Of a DNA stretch of 64,000 nucleotides, positions 25,190 through 34,700 are shown piece after piece. How positions within the stretch are numbered: position 1 is the first letter of the stretch; every line of letters starts with the position of its first letter. The DNA comes from Flavobacteriales bacterium (lineage in GTDB: Bacteria; Bacteroidota; Bacteroidia; Flavobacteriales_F; PHOS-HE28). The stretch lies in contig JAEUTA010000031.1 of assembly GCA_016788205.1 (NCBI GenBank), positions 292,576 to 356,575 of the forward strand, in the 5' to 3' direction. The notes under the pieces were generated by a model. It ran no database searches, was not told the origin of the DNA, and saw only the letters and a list, made by a program, of their open reading frames with translations. The translations under genes were made by a program, and so were the position numbers.

Positions 25190-26323
25190 TCAACGCTTGA
25201 TGATGGGTACACGGAGCTTGTCCGCGCCCTGCTGAGCGCAGACGATATAGCTGCCGGCCGCTAGGGAGGTGAGCGATATGCGACCCGATGATAGGTTGGA
25301 GAAGGACCTGACCACCCGACCGTTCAGGTCAACGATGCTGATAACCACCGAACTCATGCCGGATGGTGCGGTGAGCATGATATGGTCGTCCGCTACCAGG
25401 GGGAACACGTTAATGCCACTCGCTGTGCGCGCGCCTACCAAGGCCCCATCGGTAATGGTGATGACACGGTTCACAGGCTGACAGAGCTGGTCTGGAGAGA
25501 ACACCAGCATATACTCGCCAACGGCAAGGCCCGACCAACTGGCGGTATTCCCCATCTGTTCGCTACCGATGGTCTCTCCGGTAAGGTTGTTGAAGAGAAT
25601 GAACGCGCCGTTCACAGGAGCGCTGATCGGGAACGGCTCACTCAGGTCCGGTATCACCTCGGTCACCACGATACTGCCGGAATCCTCTCCATCCAGGGCA
25701 TCCTCCACGGTGGTGACCAGTTCCAGGTTGGAACAACTATGCGCGGTCACTTGCATCACCTCGGACACACCTGCGCACACCGGGTCGGTCACCAATACGG
25801 TGTATACATGCCCGTAAGGCAGTCCTGTCAACATCACCAGGTTGTACGCACACTGCACGTCCGCACAGCCCAAACACCAATCTGCGACGTACGGGGCACC
25901 ATCCTGAAGCAGGGAAATAGTGGTTTGCGCGGGGTCCGGGTGGCAGCAAGGGGCGTTGAAGATCTGCGTACCGCAATAAGGCACGCTCACTGGGCCCGAT
26001 AGCTGAAGACCGTCCGGTGAGGCTACGGGCGTGATCTCCACCTCCCATCCATGGGATTCGATCTCCCGCTCACCTTCCATGACGAGCACGCCATCATCGT
26101 AGATCGTGAAGCCATATATGCCGGGTGGTGCCGCCAGCACATCGCCCTCCGCACCAGTGGACCACACCACGTGGTCGAAACCGCTGCCCAATACCGCGAT
26201 GGAGCCACCACAGGCCCCGGGGAATTCGTGATGCGTATGGACTTCGAACTGGGCCTGAGCGATGGTGGGCGATATGAGCACCGTGCAGAGACCGATGAGA
26301 TGCTGGACGCTAGCATGTTCCAT
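25190..26323 (-). CDS. Secreted Cys-rich protein with T9SS type A sorting domain
   Basis: A 377-residue exported protein. A signal peptide (about 1-25, ending AQAQ) is followed by a SprB-like beta-repeat region (GSGFDHVVWSTGAEGDVLAA), a Cys-rich central part (PCCHPDP, CLGCADVQCAYN) that is likely disulphide-bonded outside the cell, and a type A sorting domain from about 305 (INVFPLVADDHIML ... IVDLNGRVVRSF ... ending IKR). No enzymatic motif is visible. It is 76 bp downstream of the TfoX-domain gene on the same strand and might be the tail of that unit. Confidence 0.8.
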   Translation of the reverse strand: MEHASVQHLIGLCTVLISPTIAQAQFEVHTHHEFPGACGGSIAVLGSGFDHVVWSTGAEGDVLAAPPGIYGFTIYDDGVLVMEGEREIESHGWEVEITPVASPDGLQLSGPVSVPYCGTQIFNAPCCHPDPAQTTISLLQDGAPYVADWCLGCADVQCAYNLVMLTGLPYGHVYTVLVTDPVCAGVSEVMQVTAHSCSNLELVTTVEDALDGEDSGSIVVTEVIPDLSEPFPISAPVNGAFILFNNLTGETIGSEQMGNTASWSGLAVGEYMLVFSPDQLCQPVNRVITITDGALVGARTASGINVFPLVADDHIMLTAPSGMSSVVISIVDLNGRVVRSFSNLSSGRISLTSLAAGSYIVCAQQGADKLRVPIIKR

Positions 26324-26399
26324 GGCGGGCGTATCTACCTCGAAGACGCGCGGCTCATCTCAAGTTGCCCCGGGGGACCTTTATCGCTATGCCGGTCAT

Positions 26400-26729
26400 C
26401 TAGCCTTTGCGCTTCCTGGCCTTGGGTTCAGGCAACACTTGCGCTATACGCAGCAGAACGTCGGGCAACTTACGGTCGCCAGCTATGATGTCCTCGGGGA
26501 CGAGGTAGTAGTCCTTCGACCCCGGATATGCCGGGGCCTTTTCACAACGTGCTTCCAGTGAAGCGCTCTCTGCCATGATCTTCACGAACAACTGATCGTC
26601 GCAGATGAAGGCCACGGCTTTGCCATCGGCGTACAGCGCGAATTCGCCGAACATCGACTTCACACTGAACCGATCCGAATGACCGAGCTGGTCGAGGATG
26701 AAAGCTGCGGTTTCCTTTCGCGTGGCCAT
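26400..26729 (-). CDS. TfoX N-terminal domain protein
   Basis: A 109-residue protein made only of the TfoX_N domain: SVKSMFGEFALYADGKAVAFICDDQLFVKI and YPGSKDYYLVPEDI. TfoX regulates competence in gammaproteobacteria, but standalone TfoX_N proteins are widespread and of unknown function. The C-terminus is basic (KARKRKG). The ATG at 26729 lies 2 nt after the epimerase stop (26732), so the two are likely translated from one mRNA; an upstream in-frame start at 26750 would overlap the epimerase gene. Confidence 0.85.
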   Translation of the reverse strand: MATRKETAAFILDQLGHSDRFSVKSMFGEFALYADGKAVAFICDDQLFVKIMAESASLEARCEKAPAYPGSKDYYLVPEDIIAGDRKLPDVLLRIAQVLPEPKARKRKG

Positions 26730-26731
26730 GG

Positions 26732-27133
26732 CTAAACGATGTCCTGACACAATTCAACCAGCACACCGTTCGCGCTCTTCGGGTGTACGAAACACACGAG
26801 CTTGTTGTCCGCCCCGCGCTTCGGCTCTTCGTTCAGCAGGGTGAAGCCCTCCACTTTCAGGCGCACCATCTCCGCGCGAATATCGGCCACCTCGAACGCG
26901 ATGTGGTGAATGCCCTCCCCCCGTTTCTCGATGGCCTTGGCGATGGGACCATCCGGACGGGTGCTTTCCAGCAGCTCGATCTTGTTCGGCCCCACCTTGA
27001 AGAACGAGGTGATCACCCCCTCGCTCTCCACCGCTTCACGCTTGTAGCTCCCCGTGCCTAAGAGTTTGGCATAGACTTCCTCGGCTTTGTCCAGCTCTTT
27101 CACGGCTATGCCGATGTGCTCGATACGGATCAT
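26732..27133 (-). CDS. mce: Methylmalonyl-CoA epimerase
   Basis: A 133-residue VOC-fold enzyme that interconverts (2R)- and (2S)-methylmalonyl-CoA in propionate and branched-chain/odd-chain degradation. The metal ligands can be placed: His6 in IEHIGIA, Glu in NKIELLE, His in GIHHIAFE and Glu in GVLVELCQ. Length and motif order fit the family. The mutase (MutAB) is not in this window. Start at the ATG at 27133. Confidence 0.93.
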   Translation of the reverse strand: MIRIEHIGIAVKELDKAEEVYAKLLGTGSYKREAVESEGVITSFFKVGPNKIELLESTRPDGPIAKAIEKRGEGIHHIAFEVADIRAEMVRLKVEGFTLLNEEPKRGADNKLVCFVHPKSANGVLVELCQDIV

Positions 27134-27181
27134 GTTCCAGGCACCCGTTCAGTAGCGGGCGGGACGAAGTTCCGAAAAGAA

Positions 27182-27208
27182 GAAAGCCCCCCGAGGAGGG
27201 AGGCTTTC
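27182..27208 (-). terminator. Rho-independent terminator after the 261-residue exported protein
   Basis: GAAAGCC...GGCTTTC with a C/G-rich inner stem forms a hairpin. On the minus strand it is followed by TTCTTTTCGG, about 20 nt after the stop at 27230. Confidence 0.75.
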
Positions 27209-27229
27209 GACGATCCGTTAAGAGTTCTA

Positions 27230-28015
27230 TCAACGTTTGATGAAGGTCTCCCCCATCTTGTTGTCGTAGTTGAGATAATAGAGGTCCTTCTTCAAGGTGG
27301 CCACTTCCACACGGTCGGCATAGCCGCGCTTCACGATATTGCCGTATTGGTCGTAGATCTCGAAAAGCGTGAGCCCGCTGAAGACAATCTCTTCCTTGGG
27401 CTTCGCAGGGCCCCAGGTGATGGCCGCAGAACTGGAAGCCAACGTCACCGGCTCGCTGTAGCGCGCACGCTTGGTAAGGTCGGTCTGCTTCACGCGGAAG
27501 GTGTTCTCGCCGCTATGTGGAGTAACGGTGAACGTGTAGGTATGCTCACCGGGTTTGCCCACACCGATCACCTCACCCACCTTCACCCATTTGTTCCAAC
27601 GCTTCTGTTCCACGATGAACGGCAGTTCCCCGGTCTCGTTCGTGGTGGTCCAGCTGTACGTACCGTCCGTACCGATCGATTGTTTCACGATGTCGAAGGT
27701 GCTCTTCGGCTTCAGCACTTCGGGGTTCAGCACAACAGGGGAACAACCATCCTTGTGCTTCACCTTCACCACCACCTTATCGCTCAACTTCAAGCCGAAG
27801 TTGTTCATATCGATCTCGAAGGCACTACTGTTGATCTCGTCGGTGGCGATCTGGTCGTTCACCGTGACCTCGAACACGCAGAAACCTACACCAGCTTCCG
27901 AGAACGGGTTCTGAATGAAGAGGTTCTTGCCTTGGTAGTTGCCCTCCAACACGATGACCCCAGCGGTGGCTGGCAGACTCAGAGCGGCGGCGAATAGGAT
28001 GTTCAGAGAGCGCAT
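27230..28015 (-). CDS. Conserved exported protein with T9SS-domain-like C-terminus
   Basis: A 261-residue protein with a signal peptide (1-18, LPATAG). The first domain begins VIVLEGNYQGKNLF and includes GFCVFEVTVNDQIATDEI; the segment DGCSPVVLNPEVL is followed by an all-beta region. The last 60 residues (LTLFEIYDQYGNIVKRG ... ending GETFIKR) have the pattern of a short, diverged type A sorting domain. My recollection is that close homologues are widespread in Flavobacteriales, but I cannot name the family and state no function. The ATG at 28015 gives the signal peptide; a TATCCTTG box lies 25 nt upstream. Confidence 0.75.
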   Translation of the reverse strand: MRSLNILFAAALSLPATAGVIVLEGNYQGKNLFIQNPFSEAGVGFCVFEVTVNDQIATDEINSSAFEIDMNNFGLKLSDKVVVKVKHKDGCSPVVLNPEVLKPKSTFDIVKQSIGTDGTYSWTTTNETGELPFIVEQKRWNKWVKVGEVIGVGKPGEHTYTFTVTPHSGENTFRVKQTDLTKRARYSEPVTLASSSAAITWGPAKPKEEIVFSGLTLFEIYDQYGNIVKRGYADRVEVATLKKDLYYLNYDNKMGETFIKR

Positions 28016-28141
28016 GGCGGTAGTCCTGTCAAGCTGCAAGGATAGCCGATCCGGGCCGGGTTTCCTAAGGCATTTCGACGCCGTGTGTACGGAGCATCGA
28101 CCAAGAGGTTGCACCCCGCTTGGATCGACCCGCCAACCGAC

Positions 28142-28747
28142 CTAATCGTGATGTTTCAAAACGCCGGCCAGAACGGCCACCTCCAAGTGGTTCTCCAGCG
28201 GCGGAATGGGGCATGAGTACCGTCCTCCGTAAGCGCAATAAGGGTTATAAGCCCGGTTGAAGTCCAAGGCCACCGTCTCTCCCAACGGCCCCTCCAGGTC
28301 CAGGTAGCGCCCACCGCCGTACGTGGTCTCCCCGTTACTGAGATCGGTGAAGGGCACGAAGAGGTAGTTGCGGTAATCCTCCAACCGACTGAGATCGATG
28401 TTGCGATATACCGTAAGCTGCTCTTCTTTTCCCGCCAGGGTGAAGTGCAGGGTGCCTACACTCCGGTATTTGGGCTCACGTTCGGTGCTGGTCTTCATGC
28501 CGAAGACCTCTCCTTCCAGAGCAACGAAACGTGCCTTCACCTGGAACGAACGATCCACTGCGAACCGGGGCAGGTTGGTAAAGCCTTTGCGATCCTCTTT
28601 CGGAAGGGGAGAATGCACCGAGTCCCGATAGGCCGAATCGATCGCTGCCCAATAATGATCGAGCCCCGCCAGCCACGCATCATCACCTTGGGCGCTCAGC
28701 CGAAACACTCCGAGGATCGCCAGGGCCAACAACACGCAGCGCGTCAT
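28142..28747 (-). CDS. DUF1684 domain protein
   Basis: A 201-residue exported protein. The C-terminus carries the DUF1684 signature LDFNRAYNPYCAYGGRYSCP followed by IPPLENHLEV. Signal peptide about 1-20 (FRLSAQG). The start ATGA overlaps the stop of the preceding lipoprotein gene by 4 nt. DUF1684 proteins are common in Bacteroidota and halophiles; their role is not known. Confidence 0.9.
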   Translation of the reverse strand: MTRCVLLALAILGVFRLSAQGDDAWLAGLDHYWAAIDSAYRDSVHSPLPKEDRKGFTNLPRFAVDRSFQVKARFVALEGEVFGMKTSTEREPKYRSVGTLHFTLAGKEEQLTVYRNIDLSRLEDYRNYLFVPFTDLSNGETTYGGGRYLDLEGPLGETVALDFNRAYNPYCAYGGRYSCPIPPLENHLEVAVLAGVLKHHD

Positions 28748-29271
28748 ACCGCTGCTTTGGTCTTGATGGATGCCGCCATACGGGCAATGTCCGCCTCGTT
28801 GAAGCGGACCTGTTCGGCGTCCGTTATCACGAAAGCACGATCCCCAACCTGCACCGTGCGGTAGAAATGGATGAAGGTGCCCGCGTCATCCGGGAATTGC
28901 GAACGATAGACCAGCTTCTCCGGCGTTTCCTCGACCACCGTATGCTTCTGCAGCATGTCACGGTCAAGGTCGGCCTTCAAACGGGCCATGTCAGCCGGTT
29001 CTTCCGTGATCAACAGGCCGAAATGTTCACCGGCGCTCACTTCCAGGCGGCCGAACTCCTCGTTCCATTTCACCGTGGGTGAATCGACCCCGAGCGTGGA
29101 CATGTCCCCCAGTTCCACCAGCAACGGTGTGTCGTAGGTCGAGAGGTCAAGGACGACAGGAGCCACAGCGGAAATGGCCGTGGTGTCCGCCATCTGCTCA
29201 GCAGCCTCCTTCTTGCCATCCCCACAGGAAGGCAGCAGGATGACGAGCGCGAACGGGATCAGTGCTTTCAT
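28744..29271 (-). CDS. Uncharacterised lipoprotein
   Basis: A 175-residue lipoprotein: lipobox LLPSC (Cys17) after a short signal peptide, a small Lys/Glu linker, then a compact alpha/beta domain (VKWNEEFGRLEVSAGEHFGL ... FYRTVQVGDRAFVITDAEQ). No family recognised. The ATG at 29271 is supported by the lipobox and by a TATTTTCG box ending 4 nt upstream, which predicts a leaderless mRNA shared with the DUF1684 gene. Confidence 0.8.
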   Translation of the reverse strand: MKALIPFALVILLPSCGDGKKEAAEQMADTTAISAVAPVVLDLSTYDTPLLVELGDMSTLGVDSPTVKWNEEFGRLEVSAGEHFGLLITEEPADMARLKADLDRDMLQKHTVVEETPEKLVYRSQFPDDAGTFIHFYRTVQVGDRAFVITDAEQVRFNEADIARMAASIKTKAAV

Positions 29272-29275
29272 CCGG

Positions 29276-29283
29276 CGAAAATA
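29276..29283 (-). promoter_or_regulatory. -7-like box TATTTTCG before the lipoprotein gene
   Basis: TATTTTCG on the minus strand ends 4 nt before the ATG at 29271; it overlaps the space after the upstream propeller gene and shows the lipoprotein/DUF1684 pair can be transcribed separately. Confidence 0.4.
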
Positions 29284-29302
29284 GGTGCGCGCACGGATTG
29301 CC

Positions 29303-31744
29303 TCAGGCTTCCGACAGCGCTTCAGCTTCGAACCGTGCGGAGGTTCGACGTTGACGACCCCTCCGACCGGCGGTGAACAAAGCCGTAAGCAGAACGGCCA
29401 CCAGTGCACCAACACCTACCCATACGGCACGATAGGCATGCCACGGGCGCTCCACCCGTATGGGCACTTCCAGCGTACGAACGCTCCAGTAACCGAAACC
29501 ATCGCGCGCCTTTACCTCCAATACATGTTCGCCGTAGGGCAATCGGTCCAGCCGCACGGATGGTTCGTGCTGATAATTCCAATCATCCTCAACACCGGCC
29601 AACCGCCAGGCATAGAGCACCCGGCCCTTCCCTTCGAAGGAGAGCAGCGCGAAAGAGACCTGCATCGAGCCTTCGTCCACCCCGAGCTGGATGCCTTCCG
29701 ACGCCACCGTTTCCGTCGTGCGGTCCACTAGACCCTGTTGCTCGTTGGAATAATGCTGAACACGCGTAAGCACGAGCGGGAACTGCTGTTGATCACTGCC
29801 CGGTTTGAACGCATCAGGATGGAACGAAGTGATCCCGTTGAGTCCGCCGAAGTACAGGGTACCATCCGCCGTGCGCGTGTGCGCCAGTCGGTTGAACTCA
29901 TCGTGCGTGATACCGTCCGCTGTGGTGAAGACGGCGCTCTGCCGGGTGTGCTTATCGAAACGGACGATGCCGCCATCGGTGGGCAACCACAACTGGTCGT
30001 TGTCATCTTCATAGGCCGCATAGACCATGTTGTTCGGGAAGCCGTTGCGCATGGTGTATCGCTGATGCCTGCCCGTGGTAGGTTCGAAACGGACGAGCCC
30101 CGCTCCGCGTGTGGAGAGCCACATGATACCATCGGCATCCACGTGGCAATGATGAAGGTCGTGGTAGGGAAGTCGATCCCGGCCTTCCGCACCCGACCAC
30201 CAGCGCTTTTCGACACGCCCGCCAGTTGTCAGGCGATAGAGCCCTTTGGACGTGGCCGCTAATAGCCCTCCATCCGATGTGCGCTGCAAGTGCATGACGT
30301 GGGCGTTCCTCAACTCCGGGTATCGTGCATCGTTGATATCCGTGAACTTGCCACTGGCTACATCCAACCGTTGCAACCCGCGGAGACCACCCAGCAACAC
30401 ACCACCATCCACATCCGCCAGGATGTTCCAGATGCGGTCGTCGACCCGGTATGTGCGCGTACGCCCGTCCGGCGTTTCGCTCACCACCACACCGGTACCC
30501 CCGCGCCACCACGTACCATCTTGCGCGATGTGCGACGCGAAAAGGTATTGCGGCTCCGGTAGCTTCTCCACACGCATACCATCGGCGCTGTCACGCAGGA
30601 CGTATGCTCCCTGCCACTCGGTGGACAGGTACACGTCGTTCCCCTTGGCGGCCATGCCTCTACAGAGCACGCCCATGCCTGCGATAACAGGCGTTTCATA
30701 CAAGGAACGCTGGAACACATCCTTCCTCAATTCAATATGGAAAAGCCCGAACTCGGTGGCCATCCAAGGGTCCCCACGGCGATCGACCATGCAGTCCTTC
30801 ACACGCCCCCCGATCTCCGGTCTCAACGCTGAAAGGTCGAACAGGGTGCGGTCGTCCCCGTCCATTATTCGGGAGTCCTCCACGCGCAGCCCATGGTCAG
30901 GGAGCGGTGTGAAATTCACCGGTCGGTGGATCGGGTCCCCAGCCCTGCTGATCGGGAGCTCGCTGTCCAACGAACGTTGATCGAGGACCATCTCCGAATA
31001 CGTGTCGTAGTAGCGTGGCGCCTCTTTGGGCACGGTGACCTTATAAAGCGCACCATGTGACCTGCGGCCCGTGATCATGGCTTCCACGAAGGAACCAGGG
31101 ATCAACTCTTGCATCACGCGCACCGCTCCAGAAGTGTCCACCTGCACGATCTGTTGCTGCCCATCGCTCTTCACCAAATGCCCGATGATCAATCCCATCC
31201 GATCATCGCCCAACGGTTCGAACCGCGCACCATCCAACTGCTGGACGATGAAGCCGCGAGTCCGATCATACCGGATGGATCTTGCAGGCGATGCTGCGCC
31301 CAACGAAATGGTCCCATCCTGGCGTTGAGGACCGAAACGCACGAGCTGTGCTGGATCGAAGGGGAGCTCTGGAAATCGCTCCGGAAGCGATCGGATCGTT
31401 CCCGTAGCGGGGTCAAGAATGTCGAGGTTCGTGATATCGTTCTCTGCGGATGTGGCAAAGACCCAGATGAGACCCGCTCCATCGCGCCGTAGCGCATCCA
31501 CCCGTGCGCCACTAACGCCATCGCTCAAGGACCAATTGCGGAAGGAATGACCGTCGAACCGGTCCAGTCCGGATACGGTGCCCACCCACACGAAGCCTAC
31601 CTGGTCCTGAATGATGGCCGTGACATGCCGGTTGCTCAGACCTTGCTCGGGACCATAGCCCTGCCATTGAAAAACAGGTGCGCGCTGGCCCTGCATGGCA
31701 AGGGCGGACAACAGCGCCACAACGGGGAGAGCCGTTCGGATCAC
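29303..31744 (-). CDS. Two-component-type beta-propeller sensor without an output domain
   Basis: An 813-residue exported protein resembling the sensor half of Bacteroidota hybrid two-component systems. After a signal peptide (1-20) come about 12-14 Reg_prop propeller repeats (WVGTVSGLDRFDG, LWLPTDGGIVRFD, LYFGGLNGITSFHPD), then a Y_Y_Y-type immunoglobulin-like domain (about 690-770, KARDGFGYWSV), one transmembrane helix (about 776-798) and only about 15 residues before the stop (RFEAEALSEA). A kinase, receiver or AraC domain is missing; the next gene starts 31 bp later on the same strand. GTG start at 31744, 35 bp after the alpha-2-macroglobulin stop. It could be truncated or a partner of another kinase. 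Confidence 0.8.
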   Translation of the reverse strand: MIRTALPVVALLSALAMQGQRAPVFQWQGYGPEQGLSNRHVTAIIQDQVGFVWVGTVSGLDRFDGHSFRNWSLSDGVSGARVDALRRDGAGLIWVFATSAENDITNLDILDPATGTIRSLPERFPELPFDPAQLVRFGPQRQDGTISLGAASPARSIRYDRTRGFIVQQLDGARFEPLGDDRMGLIIGHLVKSDGQQQIVQVDTSGAVRVMQELIPGSFVEAMITGRRSHGALYKVTVPKEAPRYYDTYSEMVLDQRSLDSELPISRAGDPIHRPVNFTPLPDHGLRVEDSRIMDGDDRTLFDLSALRPEIGGRVKDCMVDRRGDPWMATEFGLFHIELRKDVFQRSLYETPVIAGMGVLCRGMAAKGNDVYLSTEWQGAYVLRDSADGMRVEKLPEPQYLFASHIAQDGTWWRGGTGVVVSETPDGRTRTYRVDDRIWNILADVDGGVLLGGLRGLQRLDVASGKFTDINDARYPELRNAHVMHLQRTSDGGLLAATSKGLYRLTTGGRVEKRWWSGAEGRDRLPYHDLHHCHVDADGIMWLSTRGAGLVRFEPTTGRHQRYTMRNGFPNNMVYAAYEDDNDQLWLPTDGGIVRFDKHTRQSAVFTTADGITHDEFNRLAHTRTADGTLYFGGLNGITSFHPDAFKPGSDQQQFPLVLTRVQHYSNEQQGLVDRTTETVASEGIQLGVDEGSMQVSFALLSFEGKGRVLYAWRLAGVEDDWNYQHEPSVRLDRLPYGEHVLEVKARDGFGYWSVRTLEVPIRVERPWHAYRAVWVGVGALVAVLLTALFTAGRRGRQRRTSARFEAEALSEA

Positions 31745-31779
31745 GGCCGTTGTACGCGCTTTCGCGGCGTACGGTTCGA

Positions 31780-34700
31780 CTACCGCCCCCCGATCTCCAA
31801 CCGCACGCCCTCACTGTGCGAACTGAACTCCGGTGCATACATGCACATGGCCGTGGTGAGACCGTTGCTCATGGAGCCTGCATGCGTCACTTTCAACTCG
31901 TACTCGAACACATGGGTGCCGGGCACCATGCGATCAAAGAAGAAGTGCATGCCCGCATCGCGGATGCTCTGGTAATAACCCTGACCGCCCTGCCATTTGT
32001 AGCCACTGAGCGCTTCCACCGGCTCGAGACCCGCCGCGCGCTGGTCCTTCATGTGTACGTAGTCGAGGTAACGATCCGTGCGCAGTTCGATGCGGATGGT
32101 GACGCGATCACCAGGCATCAACTTGGTCCCTTCGGCCACCGGCAGCAGTTGCGCTCCAGCTTCCGTGGCCCGCTTCAACATTACCTGCTTGCGCACACTG
32201 AAGGGACTTTCATGGGGTGTGACCTTGTCCATCCGCTCCAGATACTGCCAGTGCAGCGCCCCCCATTGCACACCATCGTTCGCGGTGGTCACGCTCACCC
32301 GACCCATTGCAGGTTTCAGCTCTGCGCCGGTCCAGGTGCGCTCGAAGTAGCCGGTGCCTGCATCTTGTTTGTCGGGTTTCACCTCTTCGGTGCCGACCAG
32401 GATCGTGGGGAGTGTCTTCGCCTCCAGCCAATCGCCACCGGTGAGCAACAGCGCGTAACAGGCATCTGCAGTTGCCTTTGTGGTCTTCCAATCCGTGGTC
32501 TGCTTCAGCTTCAACAGGTACTGACGTAGTTGGTCGGTGCTCGCTTTGTCCTTGCCCACTTCGTGGAAGGCTTCCACCAGCAAGGCGTGTGTTTCCGTCG
32601 GGAAGCTCCACCATTCGTAACCTGCGTTGAAGCCCTTCCAATACATGCCCAACTCTTCGCTGCGCGTGGCGCGCTCGCCGAGCGACTTCAAGACCAGCTG
32701 CGCAGTGGCCTTCTCATCAAGACGTTCGAACGCCAAGGCCAGCATCGCCTGCTCCTGCAAGCTGCGTTCCACCCAAGTGTTCTTGCAGCGCTCTTTCAGG
32801 AATTCGACAGCCGTGCGCGTGCTGCCGTCGATGGGCCAGCGCTTGAAGAAGCTGCGCGCGTAGAGCAGATGCACATCCGTATTGCTGGGGACATACGTCG
32901 CACGATCCTCAGCCTTGGTCTGGCGCAGGAACTCCTTGTGCTCGCGATCCACCTCGGCATCGAGCCATTCCACAGCACGACGCACCATCTGTTCGTTCGG
33001 GCCATCGCCGCGTGTGTCGGCGGCCTTCAACGCCTCTAGGTGCCCGAAGCCCGCAACGATATGCTGCGTGATGTAACGCGAAGGTTGCATCCCGCTCCAC
33101 CATGCCCATGCACCGGTATTCGACTGCATGTCGCGGAGTTTCTTCAATGAACTCTGCTCTTCCGCTGCCATGCGTTGTAGATCGAAGAAGAGCGCCACGC
33201 GACGTTTGCGTTCGCCTTCATCCTTCGCATTGAGCAACCACGGTGTCTCCTCCAGCACAATGCCTTTCAGCTCGGTGTTCTTTTCCAACGCCGAAAGGAA
33301 CGCGCTCTCCCCTTCCTTCTTCCACTGCTCGAACACGCCTTTTACCGCAGGACGCTGTTCCACGATGTGTGTGGCGAGTCGGTTGGCGTAATAGCGGCTG
33401 AAGGTCTGTTCGGCGCACTCGTGCGGGAACTCCATCAGATAGGGCAATGCCTGCAGGGCGTACCAGGCCGGGTTCGGAGTGAACTCCAGTTTCAGTTCAC
33501 GGTGTTTCAGCGTGGTGCTCGTATTGTTCACCAGCTTGTCCAGCGTGAACACTTTCGTTCCCGCTTTGGTGATGGATAACGGCAGGCTCTCGGTGACCAG
33601 CACCTTGTCGGTGAGGATCGGCAATGGACGTTCTTCACCATCACTGATGCCTGCGCCGGTAGCGGTGATGCGCACGCTGGCGATATCGAGATCATCGGGA
33701 ACGGTGATCGGCCATGCAACGACGGCACTTGCGCCAGGAGCCGCAGTGACCGGGACTTCGATGCCCTTCGCGATGAAGCGCTGCGTGATCTCCTTATTGG
33801 TCACCGGATCGAAGAGTGACAGACGCGCCACACCGCTCACCGCTGTTTCTGTCGCATTGATCTTCGCTGTGAGCGTGATGCGATCGCCATGACGCAGGAA
33901 GCGCGGCAGGTTCGGCACTACCATCAGCGGTTTGCTCGTGGTGGCCTCCTTGGTGAATTGCGCGAGTTGGAGCTCCTTGGTGTGTGCCAGACCCATCACC
34001 TTCCAACGCGTCAAGGCGTCTGGTGTGGTGTAGCGCAGGACAACACTACCATCGCGATCGGTGAGCAGATCGGGCAGGAAGAAGGCAGTCTCGCGGAAGT
34101 CGGTACGTATGGGCCGCGGGCCGCCGCTGGATGAAGCGCGTTGCTCGGCATTGGGATCCGCAGGTGGTGCGGCTTCCTGTGCCATGGGTTCCTTGCGGGC
34201 GAAGCCGCTGCCGGCGCTCTTGTCCATTTCGTCCAGGGCCACATCGCCGCGTCCACCAGCGTGCATAGGAACTCCAACATTCGCTGCTTCTGAGCGCATC
34301 TGGATGCCATCGATCTCGTAGTACCGCTGCTCGCTCCATCCTCCGAGGTCGAAGAGATGCGGATAGGCCCGTCCGACATCATCCGGTAGCATGACGCCCG
34401 TGTTCCACGCCGAGCCGTTCACGGCACCGAACGGCTCACTGCGTTGCCAGTTGAATTGCGAGCTGTTCATCGGCCACGCGAAGCCGTTCCACTTATGCGG
34501 CGTGAAGTGATCCAGCGATGCATCATACATCACCGCCAGCAATTGTGCGGCCACCTTCTCCTTCTTCGGGCCGGTGATGCGCAAGCGCCATTCCTCCTTC
34601 GAGCCGGGGAGCAGCTTGTCGCGGAAGCTCAACCATTCCACCTGGAGGTCCTTGTTGCCCCAGGGTACATCGATCCATTCTGTGCTCAGGTGCGACCGGC

